Below are positions 14,301 through 25,164 of a DNA stretch of 64,000 nucleotides, piece by piece. The stretch is from positions 3,780,001 to 3,844,000 of the forward strand of contig JBBPUQ010000010.1 in NCBI GenBank assembly GCA_038501195.1. Reading direction: 5' to 3'. Under the pieces are notes generated by a model, which saw only the letters and a program-made list of their open reading frames with translations, was not told the DNA's origin and made no database searches. Origin of the DNA: Nemania diffusa (Eukaryota; Ascomycota; Sordariomycetes; Xylariales; Xylariaceae). Each line of letters opens with the position of its first letter. Position 1 is the stretch's first letter. The position numbers and the translations under genes were made by a program.

Positions 14301-17284
14301 AAAATAAAAATTTTTTTTTTTTTTTATTAATATATTAAATTTATAATAATTTATATAAAACTTTAATCTTTTATTAAATTTTTTTATAAATAATATTTAA
14401 AATATATAAAAAATATTATTAAATTTAATAAATTTTTTATATAAATTATAAATTAAATATTTATAAATTGTTTTTAATTTATTTAATAATATTTTATATA
14501 AAAACTATATTAAAAATTATTAAAAGTTTTATTTTTTATAAATTTAATTTTATAATTTATATTTAATTTATAAAATAATAAAATATTAAAGTTTATTTTA
14601 TTAAATATATAAAATAAATTATAATATTTATAAAAAATTATTTATAAAGTTTTTTATTAAAAGTTTTTTTTATTTTATTTTTAATAAACTTTTTAATTTT
14701 ATATAAAATAATAATATATATTTATTTTATAAAATTAATTTAAAAAACTAATATATTAAAAATAACTATATTAAAATTAGCTATTTTTATAAATAATTTA
14801 GTTTTTTATTATTTTAATTTATTTCTTTATATTTTATAAAAGTTTATATTATTTATTTTTTATTATAATATAATTTTTTAAGTTTTTTTTTAAACTTTTT
14901 TTTTTTATTTTTATTAAAAAAGAATTTATTATTTAAATTATATTATATTTTAGCTATATTTTTTTAATAAAGTTTAATTATTTAATAATAAAAATTTAAA
15001 ATATTATTTAATTTTTTTTTAATATTTTTTTTTTTATTATTTTAAATATTTTTATTGTTTTTTAATAAATTTTATATTTTAGTAATTTATATTTTTTTAA
15101 TATTTTAAATTTTTAAATTATATTTTTATTTAATTTATATTTAAGTTTTAATTAAAATATTAATTAAAAAAATAACTAAATAAAAATATTATTTAATATT
15201 TTTAATAATTAAAAAATATATTATATTTTTAAAATTAAAACTTTTTAATAATAATTTTATAAATTTATAAAAATATAATTATTAAAAATATATTTTTAAA
15301 TTTTTTTTTTATATTTATAAAAATATTAATAAAACAGTTTTAATAATTTCTTTTTATTATTATTATATTTAAATATTAATTATAAATAAAATTAAATAAT
15401 TAAAAAAAAAATTTAATATTTTTATAATTTTTTTAATAAATAATATATTTATATTTATATATATATTTATTTTTATATTTTTAAAAAAACTTTTAATAAT
15501 TAATAAAAATTTATTATTATTTATAATATATATATATAAAAAAAAATGTTTTTTTAAATATTTATTTATTAAATTTAATTTATTATTTATAATATTTTTT
15601 TATAATATTTTTTTTAAATAACAATTTAATTTATTTAAATTTATTTCTTTAATATTTTTTTTTTTTAATAGTTTTTATAATAATATTATTTAAAATCTTT
15701 GTTTTATTATAAAAACTAATAAAAATAACTTTAATATTTTATAAAAATTTTTTTTTTTAATATTATTTAATAAATAATTTTTTAATATATATTTTTTATA
15801 TTAATAATTAAAACATTTTTTTTTTTAATTAATTTTAATAATTTAAAACTATTTAAAATATTATAATTTTTAATAATTAAAGTTTTATTAATATTATTAT
15901 TTATTTTAATATTATTGTTTTTATTATTTTTTATTTTATTTAAAATATTATTAATATTATTATAAATATTATATAAAACTAATTTATTTATATTATTAAA
16001 TAAAATTAATTAATTAATTTTATATTTAATATTATATTTTTATTATTTATATACATTTAATAAATTAATTAAATATAACATTTAATATATTAATTAAATA
16101 AAATATTATTATTAAAATATAAAAAAAAGATATTTAATAATTTATTAAATATTTTATTTTTTAAATATTTCTTTAACTTTCTTTTTTTTTTTTAATTTTT
16201 GTAATTAATTAAGTAAAATTAGTTATAAAATTAAAAAAAATAACAAAAATATAATTATTAAAATTAAAAAACTTTTAATTAAATTTAAATTTTTTATTTA
16301 TATTTATATTTTTATAACTTTTTTTTATATAATTAAAAAAAACTTTAATAATAATTAATTAATTAAAACAATTTTTAATTAAATAAAAAAATAAATATTT
16401 AATAATATTATTATTAAAATAAGTTTTAATATTAGTTATTTTTATAATTTTATTAATTAATTAATTTTTATTAATAATTAATTAACTTTTTATAATATAT
16501 AATTATATTTTAAATTTAATATTATTTTTATTTTTATTATTATAAAAAATAAATATAAATATTTTAATAAATTTATAAATTTTATTATTTATATAAATTA
16601 ATTTTAAAATATTATTTTTATAAAATAAAAAGTTTATAATATATTAATTAATTTTATTTAATAAGTTTTATATATAATTATATTTAATATTTATTATTTT
16701 TAATTTTTAAAATAAATAATTAATAATTTATTTAAAATAAAAATTATAAATAGTTTTTTTTTTATTATTTTTTATTAAACAATTTAGTTTTTTTTTTTAA
16801 TAATTATAATTTTATTAAACTTTTTAATTTAATTAATAAAAATCTTTATATATTAAATAAATAATATAATTAAATTATATATTAAAATTTATATTTTTTA
16901 TTATTTTAAATTATAAAAACTTTAATAACAAATTTATAAGTAAAAATATAAACAAAAAAAATATTATTTTATTTAAAATTAAAAAGAAAAATTCATTTAA
17001 AATAATAAAATATTATAATTAATTTAAACAAACTATTTAAAAAAATATATATAAATATATATATAGTTTAATATTTGTTAAATTATATATAATTAAAAAT
17101 TAAAACTAATTATTTTATATAATTAATTAAAATCAACTTTAATAATTAAACTATATATTAATTTTTTTATATTAATTATTTATTTAAAATAAAACTATTT
17201 ATTATATTTAAATAAAAAGTAAATATTTAATTTTAAAAATTGTTTTTAAATAAAAGATTTATAAAACTAGTTATTTTATATAAA
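14300..17284. other. A+T-rich sequence, no identifiable content
   Basis: Almost exclusively A and T with long homopolymer runs. I could not align it convincingly with any other part of the window and see no reading frame, LTR end or structured repeat. It is probably decayed transposon. Confidence 0.4.
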
Positions 17285-18270
17285 ACAAAAAAAAAACAGA
17301 TTTATTATATAAACAATTGTAGTTTTAATATTTATATTAACAAATATATTAAAAATTTTAATTATATAAAAAAATTATTTAATATTATAACTAATTATAT
17401 TAAAATTAATAATATTAATATATATTATAAAATTTAAAATAAATAATTAAAGATTTATTTCTTTTATAAAAATAAAAATTTAAAAATTTATATTTATTTT
17501 TAAAGTTTTTATTATATATTTTATATTTTTTTTTATAAATAAAAATCAATTATATAAACCTTTTTTTATTTAAATTATTTATAATAATTTAATTAAAACA
17601 GTTTAATTTATTATATTTATTAAAATATAATAATTTAACTAAAACTATAGTAATAAATTATATAATATATTATATAATAAAGTTTAAATTTTTATTTTAA
17701 TATATTGTTAATTTAAAATTATTAAAAAACAATATAATATAATATTTTTTTATATATTAAAAAAAGAAAAAAATATTATTTTGATTATATTAGTTTAATA
17801 TATAAATAAAACAAAATTTATATTATATTTAATAATTATTTTAATATAATAATTAATTATAATTAATATTAAATTAATTAAATTATTATTATTATTATAT
17901 AAATAAAATAAAATAATTTAATAAAAATAATATTAAAAATATTAAAAACTATAATTAATAAGTTTTAATTTATATAATATATTTTAAAATTTAATTATTA
18001 TAAAAAAATATTATTTTTATAATAATTATATTAATATATTTTAATATATTTAAGTTTAAATTTGTTTTAATTAATGAAAAATTTATATATAAAGCTTTAT
18101 TTTTCAATTTTTAATTAATACTACAAATATTTTTTAATTAAAAAATAAATTACTATTATATAATAAATATTTAATTTATTAATAAATAATATAATATTAA
18201 ATATTTAAAATAATTATATAGTTATAATTTTAAAAAAAAATATTTATTAAAAATTATAATAATTATATAA

Positions 18271-18429
18271 TAAAAATAATAAAAATAATCAAAATAATAA
18301 ATATAATAAAAATAATAAAAATAATAAAAATAATAAAAATAATAAAAATAATAAAAATAATAAAAATAATAAAAATATTAAAAATAATAAAAATAATAAA
18401 AATAATAAAAATAATAAAAATAATAAAAA
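18271..18429. repeat. 9-bp minisatellite (TAATAAAAA)n
   Basis: About fourteen or more near-perfect tandem copies of the 9-mer TAATAAAAA, flanked by less regular copies. The equivalent positions of the other two copies of this retrotransposon (about 10910-10930, and the reverse complement near 33200) have only one to four units, so the array expanded in this copy. Confidence 0.85.
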
Positions 18430-20107
18430 ATGCTTTATTTATAACAAGCTTAATTATTAACTTATTAATTATATTTAATAAAAAAAATTAAAAATAAAAA
18501 AGCAATCTTTTATTATATATAATATTTTAAAATAAAAGGTTTTATTATATAAAAAATACAATATATTTATATTAAATTATAAAAATAATAAAAGTTTTTT
18601 ATATAATAATAAATTTAATAATAATTTATATTTTAAAGTTAAAAATAAAATAGTTTAATTTTTAATAAATTTAATATATTTTTAATATAAAATAAAAAAA
18701 TATATATATATTTAAAATTAAATGTTAATATTAATATAATTAAAGTTTTAATTATTAAAAAAGTTTAAATTAAAACTTTTATATAAAAAACTTTTTATAT
18801 AAATAAATTAAACTTTAAAAAACATAACAATTTAATTTAATAATATTAAAAGTTTTAAAGTTATAAATATTAGAACAATTTTAATATTAATTAAATTAAC
18901 TAAATTTTATATTTTAAATATATTAATTTTATTTTTATTATTGTTATAAAATATAAATTAATTATATATTTATTTTAATAATATATAAAATATAATTATA
19001 TAATAAAATAATATAATAATATTAATTATATCAAAATAAAATATTTATTTTTTAATATTAATTAATTAAAAATTATAAATTATTTTATAAAATAAAAGTT
19101 TTAAAAATTATATTGTTAATTGAAATATTTTTATATAAAAAAATTTATAAAATATAATAATATTAATGTTTTAATATTTTAAAAAATTTAAAATGTTTAT
19201 TATTATTATTAATTATATAATTAATTTTTAAAAAAAATTTAAATTTTTTTTAACAAATAAATATAATTTTAATTATAAAATTATTATTAATATTATATAA
19301 ATTAATAAACAATTAAGTTTTTAAAGTTTTTAAATATATATAATATTTAAAATATATTATATTAATATTAAATTTTAATATATTAAAAATTATTTAATTA
19401 TATTATATATAATTTTAATATAAATGTTTTATTTAAAGAATTTTATAATAATATATAATTAATTAAAGTTTTATATAAAAAAATATTTATTAATTTATAT
19501 TAAATTATTAAAAAAGTTAAATAAATATATATATTATTTTATTATATATTAAATATTTTATATAAAAAAATTAATTATTATATAAATAAAAAAACAATAT
19601 TATAAATAGTTATAAAAACTTTAAATAATATAACTAAATTAAATAATATTATATTTATTTTATTAATTTTTAAAATTTATTTTAAAATTAATAATAATTT
19701 ATTTTTTTTATTAAAAATTATTTAAAAAATAAAAACTATATAAATAGTTATAAAAATATTAAAAAATATTTATATAAAAATTAATATTTATTAAATTATA
19801 TAAATGAAAAATAAATTAATATTATTATATAAAGTATTTTTTTTTTTTTTTTAAAAAAAATTATAATATAAAAAAACTATAAAAATTAAATAAAACTATA
19901 TAAAATTTTTATAATTAAAAGTTATAATATTATAATTTATATAATAAATAAATTAATTAAATTTTATTATATATAAATTAAATTATATTAATAATAAAAA
20001 ATTATATTTAATTTATTATATAAAAAATATAATTTTTTATATAATTTTTTTTAAACTATTAAATAATTATAACTTTAATATAAAAATAAATTAAAAAAGT
20101 TATTTAT

Positions 20108-20382
20108 TAATAAATATAATCAAGAGTAGTTAAGTAAAGTAGTAGTAGAAAATGAGATATAGATTGAATAAAGAAAAAGACCTGCAGCAATTTTTAAAAC
20201 CTAAGGTCTAGGTGTATATATAGATCCTTGTGGGTCCTTATAGGTCCTTGTAGGTCCTTATTTAATCTACAGGTGTATATAGGTGCTACCCTCTCTACAA
20301 GTGCCAACTAATATGGCCCACCTTAGAAGTGCGTCACCTTTATACAAGCTTTTCTATCTAAAACCCTTAAAAGCTTCTATTA
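20108..20382 (-). mobile_element. 275-bp solo-LTR-like insertion with target duplication TTTAT
   Basis: This segment has clearly more G+C than its surroundings and interrupts the inverted retrotransposon 2 copy: the homologous interior near 31360-31390 is continuous without it. The 5 bp TTTAT occur immediately on both sides (20103-20107 and 20383-20387). The ends read TAATA..TATTA, consistent with TG..CA after RIP. Read on the minus strand it contains TATA-like sequence (TATATATAC) and ends in a T/C-rich stretch (ACTACTACTTTACTTAACTA), which resembles the 3' part of a fungal LTR. Internal repeats of GGTCCTTRTAGGTCCTT type lie near 20223-20262. It is younger than the element it sits in. Strand is tentative. 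Confidence 0.65.
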
Positions 20383-21920
20383 TTTATATTAATTAATAAT
20401 TAATGTTTTATATTAAAAAAAATTAATAATTATATTTTAATTATATAATTAAAATAAAACAATATAATTATTATATTTAATATATTTTTTAAATAATTAA
20501 ATATAACTAAAGTAAATAAATTAATAATTTAAATTAATATAATTAAATAAAATCTTTTTAAATTAAATTTATATAAAAAATTAAAAATAAAACAATTAAA
20601 TTATATAAAATAATAATAAAGTTTAAATTTTTATATAAATATTAACAATTTAATATATAAATTATTAATTTATTATAACTTTAAAACTATTGTTAATTTA
20701 AAACGATAATATATATATAAAATTATAAAATATTTTTTAAATATATATATAATTATATAATAAATTAAATTAAAAGATTTATATTTATTTATTAAAAAAA
20801 ATAAAAAATAAATATTTAATAAATATTATATTTTAAATTATATAATTATTATATAAATTAATTAAATTAAAATTATATTAATATAAAATTTATTATAAAT
20901 ATTATTATTAAAAATTAAATATATAAATATTTATATATAATTTATATTTATTATATATTAAAAAAAAACTTAAGAAATTTATAATTATAAAGTTTTAAAT
21001 AAATAATATTTTTAATATTATTTTTAAAAAAAAAATTTATAAAAAAAAAACTAAGCTATTATTTTATATAAAATTAAAAATAAAATTTAATTAAATAAAT
21101 CAAAATAAATGAAATAATTATATATTATTAACTTTTATATAAAACTTTTCTTTTAATAATATATTATATAATAAATTTAGAAAATATATATTATAGTAAT
21201 ATATTAATTAAATATATTATTTAATTTATTAATTATTATATATATTTAAAAATAATAATAAATTAATAATATATAATAAAAACTATATTATTTATTATTA
21301 ATTTTAATTATATAAAAATTTTTATTTTTAGTATTAAAATATTTATAAATAATAAAAATTTAAATTTTTAAATTAAATTTATAATTATATTAATTAATAA
21401 AAGCTATATAAAAAATATTTTTATAATTAAAAGTAATATTATTTAGTAAAATTTAATTAAATATAAATAAATTATTTATAATATATTAATAAATAAATTA
21501 TATAATATAATTAATAAATTTAATTATATTATTATATTTAATATAATCTTTTTAAAAATTATTTATATAATAAAATTATTAACTATATTATTAATTATAT
21601 ATATTAATTTTAAATATTTATATAAATATTTAATTAAATTAAAAATTATATAAAAAAAACAACTTTAAATTAATATTATATTATTTTTAAAAAAATATAA
21701 AAATTATAAAATTATAAAAATATAATAAATTAATAATAAAAATAATTTAATAAACATTTATATAAAAAAAACATTTAATTAAATATTAAAAAAATTAATT
21801 AATATAAATAAATTAATTATATAAATAAAAATATATATAAATTAATTAAATAATAAAAAAAATAACAAAAAATTAATTAATATTAAAAATAAAATTACTA
21901 TATAAAAAAAAAAGTTTTAA

Positions 21921-22229
21921 TATAAAATTAATAATTTAATAAAACTTATATATATATATTAAATATATATAATTAAAATTTAAATTAAAACTTTTATTAA
22001 ATAATTAATTAAATAAAAAATATAAAAATTTATAAAAATTTATAAAATTTATAAATTCTATATATATATATATATATATAACTTATATATAACTTTTTTA
22101 ATTATATTTTTTTTTTATAAAATATATATATAAATTAATATAAAACTTTAAAACTTAAAAATAAACTTTAAACTTTATAAATTATTTTAAATCTTTTTAT
22201 ATATTTATATATAAAAAGTTCTATTAACA
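21921..22229. repeat. LTR closing the second inverted copy (309 bp)
   Basis: Reverse complement of 29376-29683; it ends AAAAAGTTCTATTAACA, which mirrors the LTR start TGTTAATAGAACTT. The sequence just left of it matches the reverse complement of the bases just inside the left LTR of 29376-35291, so it is the outer LTR of that copy and not a solo LTR. I did not find the matching distal target duplication, because the other end of the copy is missing. Confidence 0.75.
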
Positions 22230-22265
22230 TTTTTATTTTTTATTATGTTAAATTTTGTTAAAATA

Positions 22266-23105
22266 ACCACCCCCCTCATAAGCCACTTTTTCATAAGCCA
22301 CTTTAAGTTAAGCTTAGCGTATAAAATCGAATAAAATAGTAAAAAAGATGAGACTAGCGCTACAATAAATAACAGTAATTTATATTTAAAGAAAGAAATA
22401 AGAAAAAATAAAATATATAATATAATTATTTATTATAATATATTTAAAAAGTAGTATAGTTTTTCCAAAAAACGCTAGTTTTAAAAACTAGTCCAAAAAC
22501 GGCTATTTATAATATTTTAGCCCCACATTTAAAATATAAGCTTATAAATAGCTATTATATTTTATTTTATTTTTGTTTTATTTATTATATTTTTATTATA
22601 GTTATTATTTAAATATAAGCTGTAAATCCATTGATATTTTTAATACTTTTAGTATTTATTTTATATGTAAAAATTTGAAATTTTTGTCTCACCTGTTTTT
22701 ACTATATTTTTACATATAAAATAAATACTGAAAAAAACAGTAAATTTATAGCGTATATTTAAATAATAACTATAATAAAAATATAATAAATAAAACAAAA
22801 ATAAAATAAAATGAAATAGCTATTTATAAGCTTATATTTTAAATGTGGGGCTAAAATACTATAAATAGCCGTTTTTGGACTAGTTTTTAAAACTAGCGTT
22901 TTTTGGAAAAACTATACTACTTTTTAAATATATTATAATAAATAATTATATTATATATTTTATTTTTTCTTATTTCTTTCTTTAAATATAAATTACTGTT
23001 ACTTATTGTAGCGCTAGTCTCATCTTTTTTACTATTTTATTCGATTTTATACGCTAAGCCTAACCCAAAGTGGCCCGCGAGGGGGTGGCCCGTGAGGGGG
23101 GTGGT
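22266..23105. mobile_element. 840-bp palindromic MITE / foldback element, TA-flanked
   Basis: Two long inverted arms (about 22266-22674 and 22707-23105) surround a loop of roughly 30 bp. The outer 13 bp are perfect inverted repeats, ACCACCCCCCTCA, and the element is bordered by TA on both sides (22264-22265 and 23106-23107), as for Tc1/mariner/pogo-type elements. It has no coding capacity. The arms are nearly identical inside, but in the outer 60 bp the left arm shows CATAAGCCAC where the right arm, read as reverse complement, shows CACGGGCCAC: pure C to T and G to A changes. It is therefore a comparatively recent insertion whose left end was mutated more than its right end. The assignment to a superfamily rests on TA and termini only. 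Confidence 0.8.
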
Positions 23106-23109
23106 TATC

Positions 23110-23322
23110 TTATGTCGAGTGCATTTGCGATGGCGTACAGCGTATTCTAGGAGGAAAGGAATCGACTGCAGGTGGAATTCCTGCAACGAAGCCTTTTGTG
23201 TGCGAACCTCCTTATCTAATCTACTGACCTAGCCACACCACCAGCCACCACACTAGCCACACAACCAACTAACTTAACCTAACTACACCAGTAACTAAGC
23301 CGTAGGGCAGGGAGCCGTAACT
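23110..23322. repeat. Left direct repeat of the G+C-richer block
   Basis: It starts around TTATGTCGAGTGCATTTGCG and runs to about GGGAGCCGTAACT. It is the less mutated of the two copies. It includes an inverted motif TGCAGG..CCTGCA near 23168-23186. All clear substitutions against the right copy are transitions; the right copy also has an insertion of about 27 bp. Confidence 0.75.
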
Positions 23323-24144
23323 ACCCCCCTAAATTCCTGTTCTGCATACAATTTGTACTGCAGAAAAGAATTTATCAAAGTAGCAACTGCTGGTGTGGTT
23401 ACCAATCCACCAATCTACTGACCTGCCTACCAAATAGGTCACCAATTTACCCCCCTAGGCTTTCAAAATCGTTGCCGAAGGCTTCGGATCACTCCAATCA
23501 ATCCAGTCTGTATGCGTAATAGGTACTTCGTTTTGTACTGTAGTCTGTATAGGACTAAGAGTACCTTAGACCGTATGTTGGGGATGTATAAGGGATAATT
23601 TCGGTAGATCTGTAAGAGGGCTTTCAAGGCTGTAAAATCTATAGCTGGAAGGACTGAATCAGGGCAAGCGGAAGTACTTTTATATGTATGGAAATTGTAT
23701 GGGCCTACAAGTACTACTGCTTGGTTCGAGTCTCTTGTAGCTGTAGGCTGTAGCTGTAGCTTTTGGTCTGTAGAGTGAAGAGCGTAGGTGTAAGGTGTAG
23801 GGTGTAGGAAATAGGTGATTTTTGGGGCTTTCGGTCAGGTCGTCAAACTAGTATGTGTATTTTTTCCGAACTGAACTAAAAGACTAAGAAAATGTATGAG
23901 AGATTGCTCTGTAGGCAAACCAGGGTTACAGACTTAACGGTCAGGTCTGTACGAGGGTGTCGAAGGTTCTGGAAGGTCTGTAGGCAACTCCAAGGGTATA
24001 AAGGTAAAAAAATATATTGCTGAATAGCCTGGCCGATCAGGTCTATCTATGGAAGTTTAGGTACTTTCAGTACAGCAGTAATTGTACTGGTTAGAGCGTA
24101 CCTAGTACTTGAAGGTTGGGTTCGAAATTCTGATCGTTTTGGAA

Positions 24145-24771
24145 GCAGTGGCTCCAAGGCTTACGATTAGTTTAAAAGATCGCTTCTGGCATCGAGAGAG
24201 ATGTAGCGGCTTGTTGAAAAAGCGTATGATTTTGGTGGCACTTGTACGGAAGGGTACAGGATCAAGGGTGCAAAGGCTGACTAAGGGTAACGGCTTCGCA
24301 GGAGGGTCTGAAGGCAAAGCCTTCAGAAAAGAGGGCTTGGAGACAGGGGCTCCGAGAGAGGGAATTGTGTACAGCAACCGGCAGTGGCGTTTGCTAAGGA
24401 ATTTGCTCGCGAGACTTCAAGGCAGTGGCTCAAAGACTGTTGAGAGGTCTGTTCGAGGGCTAAGAGGCAGTGGCTCCTATGGATCTGTATGGGTTGGAGA
24501 CAGTGGCTCCGAAGGTGAGAATAGTATGGAGCGTCCGGCAGTGGCGTACGCTAAGAAATCTGTTCGTATTGATAAAAATTGATGGAGTTAGAGGCTTTCT
24601 GGAGACTGTGGTTCCGCGAAGAAGGTGAAGGGGTGACCGCCGAAGGCAGTGGCTCCTGCGCAGTCGAAGGGGGTAAAACGCGTGGTACCTCTGCTGCTAC
24701 CAGAAATGAGTGGCGCGCAAGGTACCTGAGGCTTCAAGGGATTTGGGGGTGCTAGTAAAGGCAGAGGCTCC
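24145..24771. repeat. Interspersed short motif GCAGTGGCTCC
   Basis: The 11-mer GCAGTGGCTCC or a close variant occurs about nine times in 630 bp, for example at 24145, 24381, 24422, 24468, 24500, 24538, 24646 and 24761. Two occurrences (24375 onward and 24533 onward) share a longer stretch, with CCGGCAGTGGCGT followed by a variant of GCTAAGGAATTTGCTCG, suggesting decayed tandem units of roughly 160 bp. Function unknown. Confidence 0.7.
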
Positions 24772-24924
24772 GAGCTCAGCGCTGGTGGTGCTTTCCGGCG
24801 TGTACTTTTCCGCGCATAGTAATTTGTATGCCTGGAGTTGTATTTTGCGGTTCGATCTCACTAGGTTGATTATTTGATTACAATAGGTTAGAAGACCTAG
24901 CTTCGCCTAAGGGACTTTAATATT

Positions 24925-25163
24925 GTTACATCGAGTGCATTTGCGATAGCGTATAGCAAATTCTGGGTATACATGTTAATATTAAGGTGAGGAGGAAAAG
25001 AATCGACTGCAGGTGGAATTTCTGCAACAAAGCTTTTTATATACGAACTTCTTTATTTAATTTACTGACCTAGCTATACCACTAGCTACCACACTAGCTA
25101 TATAACTAATTAACTTAATTTAATTATATTAATAATTAACTTGTAAAATAAAAAGCTATAATT
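24925..25163. repeat. Right direct repeat of the G+C-richer block
   Basis: It starts around TTACATCGAGTGCATTTGCG. Relative to the left copy it carries about 27 extra bases near 24965-24990, and in its right half nearly every C of CA/CC context has become T. At about 25163 it passes straight into the extreme A+T-rich arm. Confidence 0.75.
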
Positions 25164-25164
25164 A

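Larger units (their letters stand above)
17285..22229 (+). mobile_element. Second inverted copy of LTR retrotransposon 2, truncated at its left
   Basis: From about 17285 to 21920 the sequence is the reverse complement of the interior of 29376-35291 (from about 34150 down to 29684). It ends in an LTR at 21921-22229 that is the reverse complement of 29376-29683. It overlaps in content with 8910-11265 (about 9960-11260 repeats 17290-18740), so these are two separate copies rather than two halves of one. Copy-specific features are a 9-bp minisatellite at 18271-18429 and a 275-bp insertion at 20108-20382. A 65-codon open stretch at 17240-17437 falls here; it is a low-complexity Asn/Ile/Lys remnant and not a gene. 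The left boundary is approximate. Confidence 0.7.
23110..25163. mobile_element. G+C-richer block bounded by direct repeats (TRIM/LARD-like)
   Basis: A repeat at 23110-23322 recurs in the same orientation at 24925-25163. The left copy is G+C-richer and the right copy is the RIP-mutated version, for example CCTCCTTATCTAATC becoming TTCTTTATTTAATT. The 1.6 kb between them has no credible protein-coding frame: the longest frame (24109-24582) lacks an ATG and its Gly-Ser runs come from a repeated DNA motif. A non-autonomous LTR element (TRIM or LARD) would fit, but clean TG..CA ends and a target duplication were not found, so a segmental duplication remains possible. The left repeat starts within a few bases of the right end of the MITE. 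Confidence 0.5.

Noticed and set aside
17240..17437. 65-codon frame in the A+T-rich island
   Set aside because: Almost only Asn, Ile, Lys, Tyr and Phe; it lies at the edge of and within a truncated retrotransposon copy and is not conserved as an open frame in the sister copies.
8910..22229. A single 13-kb inverted retrotransposon with one nested insertion
   Set aside because: Attractive because opposite LTR ends lie at 8910 and 22229, but the two parts cover the same 1.3 kb of interior, so one element cannot account for both.
23700..23750. GGTTCGAGTCTC, similar to a tRNA B box
   Set aside because: No D-arm, anticodon arm or acceptor stem can be placed upstream.
24109..24582. 157-codon open frame with Gly-Ser runs, and its 91-codon antisense partner
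   Set aside because: It starts with TTG rather than ATG, its repeated Gly-Ser segments derive from the DNA motif GCAGTGGCTCC, and an antisense frame of similar quality exists. Treated as non-coding repeat.
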